Shown here one piece after another: positions 25,761-33,906 of a DNA stretch of 64,000 bases. Position numbers and translations under genes: made by a program. Location of the stretch: the NCBI GenBank assembly GCA_964432155.1, contig CAYSMF010000004.1, positions 1 to 64,000 of the forward strand, given 5' to 3'. The notes beneath the pieces were generated by a model, which saw nothing but the letters and a program-made list of their open reading frames with translations, was not told where the DNA came from and did no database searches. The DNA is from UBA10438 sp964432155. Its GTDB lineage: Bacteria > Bacteroidota > Ignavibacteria > Kapaibacteriales > Kapaibacteriaceae. The first letter of the stretch is position 1, and the number at the start of each line of letters is the position of its first letter.

Positions 25761-27070
25761 TTTCCGTCTCCCAGGAGCACGACGTTTTTCTTCGGACCAC
25801 GAACGTTCTTGGTTGCGTTGCGTGTGTCAATCACCACCGTTGCATTGGCGACGATCATTTCGACATCAAACGAGCTGTGGTCAGTTGTGATCACCACGAC
25901 ATCATGACGCTTGATATACGCCGGCGTAAGAGTCTTCTTCGACGTCAGTGTCGTTCCGTGCACATTGACCGATGGAATGTATGGATCGAAGTAGCTAATG
26001 TTCTCGATCCCACCTTCATGCAACAACTCTGCCACCTTAAGTGCTGGCGAGTGTCGCAGATCGTCAACGTCTTTCTTGAATGCCATACCAAGCAGCAGCA
26101 CCTTTGCTGTCTTCATCGTCACCGGCTGGCGCGCAATCTCACGTTCAATCATCGCACGCACGTAGAACGGCATCGATTCATTGACTTCCGCAGCGAGCGT
26201 AATGAAGTTTGTGACGAAGTCAACTTCGCGTGCTGCCCATGACAGATAGTATGGATCGATCAGAATACAGTGTCCGCCGATGCCCGGCCCGGGATAGAAT
26301 GGCATAAATCCGAAAGGCTTCGTCTTTGCAGCATCGACGACTTCCCAAATGTTCACGCCAATGCGATCACAGAGCTGGGCAAGTTCGTTAACAAGCGCAA
26401 TGTTGACACTCCGGAAGATATTCTCAAGGAGCTTCTCCATCTCGGCTACCGATGGCGAGCTTACCGGCACCACTTCGCCGATGATTCGGCGGTTAACGGC
26501 AATAGCCAAGTCTGTACATGCAGATGTAACACCGCCGACAACCACAGGCGTGTTGTGCGTCGTCCAGGTCTTATTCCCTGGATCAATTCGCTCTGGTGAA
26601 AACGCAAGGAAGTAGTCACGTCCACATACCAGCTTCGTGGCATCGAGGATTGGCTTTACATACTTCTCGGTCGTACCTGGGAATGTCGTGCTCTTGAGGA
26701 TCACAAGCTGCCCCTTTCGTAGGGAACGAGCGATCTCCTCCGTTGCATGCACGATGTGCGAAATATCAGGATCCTTGTTCACCGTGAATGGCGTCGGCAC
26801 GCAGACGTAGATCACATCGCATTCGGCAAGCACGCTGAAATCACGCGATGCAGAGAGCTTCTTCGTAGACTTGACTACGTGTCGAATCTCTGCATCGTCG
26901 AGGTCCTGGATGTAGTTCTTCCCTGCGTTGAGCGATGAGATCTTCTCAGGACTCACGTCAACACCGATGGTACGAATCCCGCTCTTTGCAAACTCGAGCG
27001 CAAGAGGCAGTCCAACGTAGCCCAGTCCCACGACGCCCACCACCATGCGGCCGTCCAAGATCTTGGTCAT
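25757..27070 (-). CDS. UDP-N-acetyl-hexosamine 6-dehydrogenase (WbpA-like)
   Basis: The 437-residue UDP-glucose/GDP-mannose dehydrogenase family enzyme has an NAD-binding GVVGLGYVGLPLAL, substrate segments TTFPGTTEKY and SPERIDPGN, and the catalytic cysteine in GPGIGGHCILIDPYYL. It oxidises the C6 hydroxyl of a UDP-HexNAc to the uronate with two NAD+. The sequence between the catalytic Cys and the C-terminus resembles WbpA (UDP-GlcNAc 6-dehydrogenase) more than WecC; the neighbouring 2-epimerase is compatible with either. The ATG at 27070 is preferred (AAAAGG 6 bases upstream) over a start 20 codons earlier. Confidence 0.9.
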   Translation of the reverse strand: MTKILDGRMVVGVVGLGYVGLPLALEFAKSGIRTIGVDVSPEKISSLNAGKNYIQDLDDAEIRHVVKSTKKLSASRDFSVLAECDVIYVCVPTPFTVNKDPDISHIVHATEEIARSLRKGQLVILKSTTFPGTTEKYVKPILDATKLVCGRDYFLAFSPERIDPGNKTWTTHNTPVVVGGVTSACTDLAIAVNRRIIGEVVPVSSPSVAEMEKLLENIFRSVNIALVNELAQLCDRIGVNIWEVVDAAKTKPFGFMPFYPGPGIGGHCILIDPYYLSWAAREVDFVTNFITLAAEVNESMPFYVRAMIEREIARQPVTMKTAKVLLLGMAFKKDVDDLRHSPALKVAELLHEGGIENISYFDPYIPSVNVHGTTLTSKKTLTPAYIKRHDVVVITTDHSSFDVEMIVANATVVIDTRNATKNVRGPKKNVVLLGDGK

Positions 27071-27148
27071 AAGTGCCTTTTCTGATGAGCTAACATTAGC
27101 TCGCGGGCGTCCGACGCGACGTAGCGCCATGCTGGTAATCCTCGTTTC

Positions 27149-28165
27149 TTACAGTGTGGTGTTGTAATGCGTTTCGTAATACGTGCGGTATGCACCGCTG
27201 CGCACATTGTCGCTCCATCGGCGGTGCTCGATGTACCATGCAATGGTATCATGCAGCCCTTGCTCAAATCCTACCATCGGCGCCCATCCGAGCTCGCGAT
27301 GTGCCTTTCCTGCATTGATGGCGTAGCGTCGGTCATGCGCTTTTCGGTCTGTCACATAGGTCTTCAAATCTGCACTGGCTCCGGTCTGTGCCAGGATAGC
27401 TGTGACCATCGCTTCGTTGGTCCGTTCGCTTGAGCCGCCAAAGTTGTACACTTCACCAGTGATACCCCGGTCAAGTGCTGCGAGAATTCCTCTGCAATGA
27501 TCGTCCACATGCAACCAGTCCCGCACTTGCTGTCCGTCGCCGTAGATCGGTAACGAGCGTCCTTCAAGTGCATTCAACGTCATCAGTGGAATGAACTTTT
27601 CTGGGAACTGGAATGGACCATAATTGTTCGAGCACCTTGTAATTACAGCGTCGACGCCGTGTGTGCGAACAAATGACTGAACGAGGAGATCGCTCGCAGC
27701 CTTCGACGCAGCGTACGGTGAGGTTGGATCGAGCGGTGTATGTTCTGTGAACGGCGCATCGTTCGGTCCAAGCGTACCATATACTTCGTCGGTAGACACA
27801 TGGACAAACCGTATCGAAGGATATGCACGTGCGGCCTCGAGCAACACCAGCGTCCCCATCACGTTGGTTTCGATAAATGGCGAGGCCGAGGCAATTGAGC
27901 GATCCACATGCGACTCGGCAGCCAGATGCAGGATCGACGACGGCTGGTAGCGAGCCAACACATCACGCACACGGTTCGCGTCGCAAATGGACCCGTGCTC
28001 GAAGACACAACGTCCAGACGCGAGTACATCCGACAAGTTCTCAAGATTGCCAGCATAGGTCAGCGCGTCAAACACGATCACATCGTAGCGTCCACTCTCG
28101 ACCATCATCCGGACGAGATTGCTACCTATGAAACCGGCGCCACCGGTGACGAGAACACGCTGCAC
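27149..28165 (-). CDS. rfbB: dTDP-glucose 4,6-dehydratase
   Basis: The 338-residue extended short-chain dehydrogenase has the NAD motif TGGAGFIGSNLV, HLAAESHVDRS, STDEVYG and catalytic YAASKAASD, then NNYGPFQFPEKFIPL and GDGQQVRDWLHVDDH. This set is specific to RmlB, which makes dTDP-4-keto-6-deoxyglucose for deoxysugars. GTG 28165 is chosen (AGGA 7 bases upstream, and it opens the Rossmann motif); the frame stays open upstream by 34 codons. RmlA, C and D are not in the window. It is probably the first gene of the polysaccharide operon. Confidence 0.93.
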   Translation of the reverse strand: MQRVLVTGGAGFIGSNLVRMMVESGRYDVIVFDALTYAGNLENLSDVLASGRCVFEHGSICDANRVRDVLARYQPSSILHLAAESHVDRSIASASPFIETNVMGTLVLLEAARAYPSIRFVHVSTDEVYGTLGPNDAPFTEHTPLDPTSPYAASKAASDLLVQSFVRTHGVDAVITRCSNNYGPFQFPEKFIPLMTLNALEGRSLPIYGDGQQVRDWLHVDDHCRGILAALDRGITGEVYNFGGSSERTNEAMVTAILAQTGASADLKTYVTDRKAHDRRYAINAGKAHRELGWAPMVGFEQGLHDTIAWYIEHRRWSDNVRSGAYRTYYETHYNTTL

Positions 28166-28273
28166 GTAATTTCCTGGTTGGAGGTCGTAATTCGCTTCGT
28201 GCAAAAACACAGTAACCGCGGGCCTTTGCGGACCGTCGTTGGTGCGGTTGCACAAATTCTCGACCAAAATACG

Positions 28274-29803
28274 CTAATTCTGATGGACTGAGCGTCCGAT
28301 CAGTCGCATCACACTTGCGGCTATCGACGGGAGCGTATCCGAATACGTGTACAGGGTCAGGTTCGACGGCAGTGCGTCGATTCCATACGGGCTGCCACAG
28401 GCAACAACCACACGCGGTCGGCCATTGGCCAGGCGATCCATCACATACGGGATGCGATCGAATCCGGGTAGTTTGCCCTTAAAGGCTACAGCCTTCCCGA
28501 AAAACGCGAACACGACTACCGTTGCCTCGCTGATTCCATCGACCAACGATTGAAGATCTGATTCCTCGATCGTGCCGTCGACAAACCCCATGTCGATATT
28601 CAGCTCGGTTGCCTTGGCTAATGACTGGAACCATGTTGTTGCGGTATCAGCGTCTGACTCATCGAGAATCGCGAATGCCGCCACATGCGGATGCTGTGTA
28701 ATTGGCAGCAAACTCGTGTCGCCTATGAGGCGCATTGCGCCATCGGCGGCCTGAAGTGCAATCATGGCGTGCGTAGCCTGATCGACCACGATCGGTTCGC
28801 GCGAGCTATAACTTGTACCACGTGTCGACCGCAGTCCGACAAATGCGCGAGTTTCTTCCCATCGAGCGTCCGAAGCCTCAAGCTCGGCCTCGTCGAGCTC
28901 ACCGCGCTCGATGGCCTCCATCACAGCGTCGATGGCGGCATGTGGATCTTCTGGCATCAGCACTACATCGACTCCAGCCTTGAGCGCAAGAAGTGCAGCT
29001 TCTCCGCTTGACCAGCGGGAGCGCACTGCGCCCATATCAAGCGCATCCGTCGTGATGAGTCCGTCATACCCCCATGCGCGTCGCACGAGATCGGTCACAA
29101 CGCGTCGACTGAGCGAGGACGGCAGGTCTGGATCGAGGAACGGCACCACGATGTGCCCCATCATGATTGACCGAACACCTGCATCGATGCACGCACGGAA
29201 TGGCACGAACTCACGCGCTTCAGCCACATCACGATCAAGCTCAATCACCGGAAGGTCGATATGCGAGTCTACATGCGTGTCGCCATGACCAGGTGCATGC
29301 TTTGCGCAGGCAACGACGCCGACGCTTTGCGTGCCGCGGACAAAGGCCGTGGCATGGTTCGCCACAACATCTGGTGTTTCACCGAAACTCCGGGTGTTGA
29401 CGATCGGATTATTGGGATTGGCATTGATATCAGCCACCGGAGCCCAGTTCCAGTGGACGCCCAAGGCACGTGCTTCGTCGGCGATGCACCGGGCAACGTG
29501 CTCGGTAATGCCGGGCAGGGTATTCCCGAGCGCCATCGCTCGGGGGAAGGCCACACCGCCCGTAAGGCGCATGGGCAGACCGAATTCATAGTCTCCGGCA
29601 ATGACGAGGCGACGTCCGCCCCTTCGCTGAAGATCCTCGATCATGGAGGCCGTCTCCTCGAGACCTCCTAGGAACACGCCAATCCCCCCTACCCCTCGAT
29701 CGACAAGTCGATACAGGTCGTCTCGGTAGTCAGACAAATTCCAATGTTGCGCATCGGCGCGTACCATGAAACGCGCCGCAGCACGTCGTTCGAGTGAAGC
29801 CAT
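28274..29803 (-). CDS. GH3 beta-N-acetylhexosaminidase (NagZ-like)
   Basis: The 509-residue protein has a GH3 N-terminal barrel with the NagZ-type loop CAKHAPGHGDTHVDSH (catalytic Asp/His dyad) and a candidate nucleophile in TTDALDMGAV, followed by a C-terminal GH3 domain (about 370-509) missing in short NagZ proteins. It should remove beta-linked GlcNAc, for example from muropeptides. It has no signal peptide, so it is probably cytoplasmic, as in cell-wall recycling. The ATG at 29803 has no Shine-Dalgarno sequence; a TAATTTTA box ends 3 bases before it. It diverges from the ECF sigma gene. Confidence 0.88.
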   Translation of the reverse strand: MASLERRAAARFMVRADAQHWNLSDYRDDLYRLVDRGVGGIGVFLGGLEETASMIEDLQRRGGRRLVIAGDYEFGLPMRLTGGVAFPRAMALGNTLPGITEHVARCIADEARALGVHWNWAPVADINANPNNPIVNTRSFGETPDVVANHATAFVRGTQSVGVVACAKHAPGHGDTHVDSHIDLPVIELDRDVAEAREFVPFRACIDAGVRSIMMGHIVVPFLDPDLPSSLSRRVVTDLVRRAWGYDGLITTDALDMGAVRSRWSSGEAALLALKAGVDVVLMPEDPHAAIDAVMEAIERGELDEAELEASDARWEETRAFVGLRSTRGTSYSSREPIVVDQATHAMIALQAADGAMRLIGDTSLLPITQHPHVAAFAILDESDADTATTWFQSLAKATELNIDMGFVDGTIEESDLQSLVDGISEATVVVFAFFGKAVAFKGKLPGFDRIPYVMDRLANGRPRVVVACGSPYGIDALPSNLTLYTYSDTLPSIAASVMRLIGRSVHQN

Positions 29804-29806
29804 AGA

Positions 29807-29814
29807 TAAAATTA
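29807..29814 (-). promoter_or_regulatory. TAATTTTA box 3 bases before the GH3 start
   Basis: A 7-of-8 match to TAnnTTTG (last base A). Only TCT separates it from ATG 29803, the same geometry as the boxes at 14478 and 14532, predicting a leaderless transcript. Confidence 0.45.
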
Positions 29815-29886
29815 CCATCAATTCGTGGCTTCCCTGTAACTGACTGGCAGGTTGAACGTCAGTACTTCTGTAGTTCGAGGGGTGTA

Positions 29887-30483
29887 ATGGCAACGGGGAT
29901 CACACAACACCAGCGACGGGCTCTGGCAGATGAGACGCCAGACCTTGAGCTGTATGCTAGGCTGTCGCATGATGATGCGGCGGCTCAGGCTGCGTTGTCG
30001 ATCCTCTATCGTCGCTACAGCCAACGTATCTACACCTACTGTCGGAAGATTATTGGCGAATCGACCACAGCAGAGGACCTCCTTCAGGAGACCTTTGTCA
30101 AGTTGCTTGAGTCAGGCCGACAGCAGCGTGCCATTGAAAACTTCCCTGCCTATCTGATGACTATTGCGCGCAACCTCTGCCTTTCCCACAGGGCGAGATC
30201 CAAGCGGCAATTCGTCGAGGTCGAGGATTTTCATCTTGCATCCAGAGATGTGCCCTATGAGCAGCGCGAGTTATTGCAGCTCATTCAAGCATCACTGGAG
30301 CTTTTACCAGAAGATTATCGCGAAGCATTCGTGCTGCGCGAATACAACGGTTTGTCGTACAACGAGATTGCTGACGTCATTGGAGAGTCACTCGATGTTG
30401 TGAAGGTTCGCATCTTCCGCGCGAAGAAGAAGCTTCGCGACATCCTCGCTCCATACCTCGCCGATCTGCACTCTAAAGCCTAG
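29887..30483 (+). CDS. ECF-type RNA polymerase sigma factor
   Basis: The 198-residue protein has sigma region 2 (about 30-100: ALSILYRRYSQRIYTYC, AEDLLQETFVKL, FPAYLMTIARNLC) and region 4 (about 130-185: LPEDYREAFVLREYNGLSYNEIADVIGESLDVVKVRIFRAKKKL). It lacks the regions 1 and 3 of housekeeping sigma factors. It directs RNA polymerase to an envelope or surface regulon when released by its partner. GAGGGG lies 5 bases before the ATG. The next gene, 18 bases downstream, looks like its membrane-bound anti-sigma factor. Confidence 0.92.
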   Translation: MATGITQHQRRALADETPDLELYARLSHDDAAAQAALSILYRRYSQRIYTYCRKIIGESTTAEDLLQETFVKLLESGRQQRAIENFPAYLMTIARNLCLSHRARSKRQFVEVEDFHLASRDVPYEQRELLQLIQASLELLPEDYREAFVLREYNGLSYNEIADVIGESLDVVKVRIFRAKKKLRDILAPYLADLHSKA

Positions 30484-30501
30484 CACCAAGGTTACCAATC
30501 A

Positions 30502-31713
30502 ATGCCTATGAACGAGTTTCCGCTTACTCCACTCCAGCCAGATGAGGCGCTTTATGCCTTCCTCGATGGCGAACTCGACCCGCACCAGGAACAACCACTG
30601 TTCGATGAACTCGCTGCTCAGCCAGAACTCCGCACGGAGATGAAGGATCTTCTCGCGATCCGCAATGCCGTTCATCGCGACGCTGTCTTCCCACCACCTC
30701 AATCGGATATGGGGCTTGCACCGCTCCCGCTCGCGGCGGCGGCAGGTGCATCCACAGCAGGTAGTGCAGCTGCATCAACGTCGAGTGCACTCTGGCCCTC
30801 GATCTTCAGCAGCATTGGAGGAGCCGCCGTAGGTGCAGCATTGATGGCCCTCTTGATGACATCGCCGCAGCAGTCGTCGCAGCAACCGGTCAATGGCATT
30901 GCTGGCGTCTCTGGATCTCCGATTCCAGCCGCAAGCGCACCAGCACCTGAGCGCATTGTCGTTATCGATACTGTCGTCGTCACGCGTCGCATCCCAGTGG
31001 CACCTGTGCAGCAGGTCGCTGACATGCAATCGGAAATCCCAACATCCACTACACAAACAGACGTGACAACGATAGACGACCGGTCTACAGACGACCAGTC
31101 GCAGCCGACGATCGCACCTGTGCAACCACTCAGCGCATTGGCACGAACAGATGTGTCTGCGTCGCAGCAACTGCATACAATGTCGACGATCGCTCAGCCA
31201 CAACCACCAATGCAGGTGCGACTTGGTTTCCGCTCACTTGCAAGTGGCGTCCCATCAAGCGAGGCTGCACCGTCAAGCGTTCAAACCGCCATCCTTCCGA
31301 ACACGGCGTTCTCGTTGACAATTCCGATGTCGAGTGATCATCGCGTGGGCGTTGAGATGGGTTCAGAATCGTTCCGTCAGACATTCACGGGCTTCGATGG
31401 ATACCGCACGGCGGAGTGGGTCCAAACACCTGTGCTGTTCTGGCTGGGTGCGACGTATATCTTCGAACCAAGCTCACTTGAATTGCTGCCCGGCCTGCGT
31501 CCATTTGGAAACGCCTCTGTCGGAACGGTGTTTGCCCAAGGGCCGATTGCTCGCGGTACGGTAGGATTGGCATATCAGCCGATCGGACCAGTTCGATTTA
31601 CTGTAGGACTCGATGGTGCAGCACTGATGTATAGCTTCCAGGGTGCCTGGTTTAGCTCGACAAAGCTCGGCCTATCCTATGGTCTCTCGATTGATATGGG
31701 AGGATGGAGATAA
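30502..31713 (+). CDS. Putative anti-sigma protein with barrel-like C-terminal domain
   Basis: The 403-residue protein has three parts. Residues 1-60 (DEALYAFLDGELDPHQ, then a helix) resemble the cytoplasmic sigma-binding part of anti-sigma factors but without the HxxxCxxC zinc ligands. A glycine/alanine-rich helix (about 95-118) is the one likely membrane segment. A long Pro/Gln/Ser/Thr-rich linker (about 118-235) leads to about 160 residues of alternating hydrophobic stretches with aromatic ends (TPVLFWLGATYIF, ARGTVGLAYQPI, VRFTVGLDGAALMYSF, LGLSYGLSIDMGGWR) that look like beta-barrel strands. It lies 18 bases after the ECF sigma gene. The anti-sigma role is inferred from position and the N-terminal pattern. 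Confidence 0.6.
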   Translation: MPMNEFPLTPLQPDEALYAFLDGELDPHQEQPLFDELAAQPELRTEMKDLLAIRNAVHRDAVFPPPQSDMGLAPLPLAAAAGASTAGSAAASTSSALWPSIFSSIGGAAVGAALMALLMTSPQQSSQQPVNGIAGVSGSPIPAASAPAPERIVVIDTVVVTRRIPVAPVQQVADMQSEIPTSTTQTDVTTIDDRSTDDQSQPTIAPVQPLSALARTDVSASQQLHTMSTIAQPQPPMQVRLGFRSLASGVPSSEAAPSSVQTAILPNTAFSLTIPMSSDHRVGVEMGSESFRQTFTGFDGYRTAEWVQTPVLFWLGATYIFEPSSLELLPGLRPFGNASVGTVFAQGPIARGTVGLAYQPIGPVRFTVGLDGAALMYSFQGAWFSSTKLGLSYGLSIDMGGWR

Positions 31714-31714
31714 C

Positions 31715-32290
31715 ATGCGCGCAGCTCTTTTCATCGTCGTTAGCTCAGTGCTGCTGCTCTATTCGTGCAGCTCGCCGCTCGACCTCGATGTCGATCGAAC
31801 GAAGCACTACCCAGATGGTGGCACGCACCCCACACGGCTGTCGTTGTATTACTACTACGGCGATAGCGCCTACGAGGCGATTGTTACCGACACAACATTG
31901 CTGAATCACATCTGGATTGAGCGCGGCTCTATGCCATACCGTATTACAATTCCTACACTCGAGTTTCACCTTCCCGACACGATTCAGGCAAGCCCACAGT
32001 TCACACCATTTGTGCGAGCGTTTGCCTTCTCAAGCACGGACGTCCTCTGTGATGGACAATTCACGATGTGTACATCACCACTCACATGGCTGGCTGGTGA
32101 ATACATGAACCAGCAAGGTACGTGGGAGCCGTTCAAGTGGTCTACAGATACTGACAACCGCCAATTGCGCATCGCGTATTACGACGTGCCGACGGAGCGA
32201 CTTATCAAAGCTTCGCTTCAGATTCTTGTTGGCGACCCAGCCCTTCCACGATATGCGTCGTATCGAGCACTGATAACACTCGAATACTAG
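31715..32290 (+). CDS. Lipoprotein of unknown function in the sigma-factor operon
   Basis: The 191-residue protein begins with a signal peptide ending LLLYSC (lipobox). No family is recognised. The mature part is rich in Tyr and Thr with beta-strand character and two nearby cysteines (DVLCDGQFTMC) that could form a disulfide. The ATG lies 1 base after the stop of the anti-sigma-like gene and has GGAG upstream, so the three genes form one unit. It may be a surface or periplasmic partner of the sigma/anti-sigma pair (inference). It converges on the thioesterase gene with a 6-base gap. Confidence 0.7.
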   Translation: MRAALFIVVSSVLLLYSCSSPLDLDVDRTKHYPDGGTHPTRLSLYYYYGDSAYEAIVTDTTLLNHIWIERGSMPYRITIPTLEFHLPDTIQASPQFTPFVRAFAFSSTDVLCDGQFTMCTSPLTWLAGEYMNQQGTWEPFKWSTDTDNRQLRIAYYDVPTERLIKASLQILVGDPALPRYASYRALITLEY

Positions 32291-32296
32291 GCACAA

Positions 32297-32785
32297 TTAG
32301 CCGACGTGCTCACCCTCGAACGCACGAATAAGCGAGCGGTACGAATCTGGAATCCGCTCGGGCTTGTTCTTCGCAGGATTGAGATGCACAAGCACACTGC
32401 TTGCGACGGCGAGAATCGTTCCGTTCTCGTGGCGGATCACGTGATCAAAACCGAACGAGGAGTTCTTAACGAACGGCACACGTGTGAATACAGTGTACGG
32501 ATCATCGAACTGCGCGGCAAAATGATACTCAATCGACGTCTGCGCTACAACGAACCGGTGCTTCGTCACGAATGAATCTCGATCAATCGGTACACCGATG
32601 TCACGGAAGTACTCGATACGCGCAGCCTCGAGCCAGTAGAGATACACAGCATTGTGCACAATGCTCTGGCGATCAACATCATAGGAACGCACACGACTGT
32701 GGAGCCGGTGGTGATAGGTGCCGTGACCATCAATTGTCACAGGACCATGATCAATGATTGCTTCTTCTTTGTCCGATGTAGGCAT
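32297..32785 (-). CDS. Hotdog-fold acyl-CoA thioesterase (YbgC/4HBT type)
   Basis: The 162-residue protein has the hotdog thioesterase pattern: RVRSYDVDRQSIVHNAVYLYWLEAARIEYF (the Asp-containing motif near the N-terminus, with IVHNAVY in place of the usual GHVNNAVY), then ETS-like SIEYHFAAQFDD and a final hydrophobic strand AVASSVLVHLNP. Such enzymes hydrolyse acyl-CoA or acyl-ACP thioesters in the cytoplasm. The ATG at 32785 follows a perfect TATGTTTG promoter box by 24 bases; the frame runs open upstream without a signal. The substrate is unknown. Confidence 0.82.
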   Translation of the reverse strand: MPTSDKEEAIIDHGPVTIDGHGTYHHRLHSRVRSYDVDRQSIVHNAVYLYWLEAARIEYFRDIGVPIDRDSFVTKHRFVVAQTSIEYHFAAQFDDPYTVFTRVPFVKNSSFGFDHVIRHENGTILAVASSVLVHLNPAKNKPERIPDSYRSLIRAFEGEHVG

Positions 32786-32809
32786 AACAGTTGCGCGATG
32801 AGTGTAGCA

Positions 32810-32817
32810 CAAACATA
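32810..32817 (-). promoter_or_regulatory. TATGTTTG promoter box for the thioesterase gene
   Basis: A perfect TAnnTTTG match in the 40-base gap between the threonine aldolase and thioesterase genes. The predicted start near 32805 gives a leader of about 20 bases. Confidence 0.55.
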
Positions 32818-32825
32818 CGGGTGGT

Positions 32826-33851
32826 TTAGCTGTTTTCGAGCACACGTCGGATGACGGATAGCGCATGCTCGACTGCGTGATCATCGACTTGGTGGTACAT
32901 CACTGCGCGCATCACACCAGCACGTATCGGGGCAATCCGCAGGCCATGCTGATGACATGCTTGCACGAACGCTGCATCCTGCCAACCCGGCACAGAGAAC
33001 GCAACAATATTCGATTGCACGCGCGCGAGGTCAATCGTAATACCATCGATCCCTGCCAGGCCACGTGCAAACGTTTGCGCCCGGCGATGATCATCACCAA
33101 GGTTCGGCAGGATCGTATCCAATGCATAGAGTCCAGCAGCCGCAAGGATGCCAGTTTGCCGCATTCCCCCACCGAGCATCTTTCTCCAGCGTCGCGCGCG
33201 CTCAATCGCATCGCGACTTCCAAGGATCAACGAACCGACGGGCGCGCCGAGCCCCTTACTCAGACACACACTCAGCGTATCGAAGATGTCGCCGTACGTA
33301 CGTGCATCCGTGCCCGTAGCCACCATCGCATTCCACAGTCGTGCTCCGTCGCAGTGCATCGGTAATCCATGCTCCTGCGCAAGCGCTCGAAGCTCATACA
33401 GGTACGACGTCGAGACTACGGTTCCGCCATGACGGTTGTGCGTATTCTCGACGGCAACAACGGCAGTGCGCGGGTAGTAATAAGCAGATGGACGTATCGC
33501 ATCGCGTACCTCGTCGAGGTCCATTTCGCCGGCAACCGAGCGGATCCGGTGAATCTGCGCGCGAGCAACAACACTCGCAGCGGCATTCTCGTAGTGGAAG
33601 ATGTGTGCGTCGTGCTCAGCAATCACCTCTTCGCCTGTTGAGGCGTGCAACGCAAGACATATCTGGTTGCCCATGGTGCCACTCGGCACAAACAGCGCGG
33701 CTTCTTTTCCGAACATCGTGGCGACACGTGTCTGCAGCTCCTCCACCGTTGGGTCTTCTGAATACACATCATCCCCAACGCGGGCTGCTGCCATGGCTGC
33801 ACGCATCCCCTCGTCGGGGACCGTGAGCGTATCACTTCGAAGGTCAATCAT
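32826..33851 (-). CDS. ltaE: Low-specificity L-threonine aldolase
   Basis: The 341-residue fold-type I PLP enzyme cleaves L-threonine or allo-threonine to glycine and acetaldehyde. Landmarks are the N-terminal IDLRSDTLTVP, GDDVYSEDPTVEELQ, FVPSGTMGNQI, VENTHNRHGGT, MHCDGARLWNA and the PLP lysine in VCLSKGLGAPVGS. Length is normal. It diverges from the acyl-CoA synthetase gene. No ribosome-binding site is evident before the ATG. Confidence 0.93.
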   Translation of the reverse strand: MIDLRSDTLTVPDEGMRAAMAAARVGDDVYSEDPTVEELQTRVATMFGKEAALFVPSGTMGNQICLALHASTGEEVIAEHDAHIFHYENAAASVVARAQIHRIRSVAGEMDLDEVRDAIRPSAYYYPRTAVVAVENTHNRHGGTVVSTSYLYELRALAQEHGLPMHCDGARLWNAMVATGTDARTYGDIFDTLSVCLSKGLGAPVGSLILGSRDAIERARRWRKMLGGGMRQTGILAAAGLYALDTILPNLGDDHRRAQTFARGLAGIDGITIDLARVQSNIVAFSVPGWQDAAFVQACHQHGLRIAPIRAGVMRAVMYHQVDDHAVEHALSVIRRVLENS

Positions 33852-33906
33852 GGGTGCAATCTACGATGCGCTGGAGTGGTCTCATGCGCGGTTGTAATTT
33901 GTGTGC

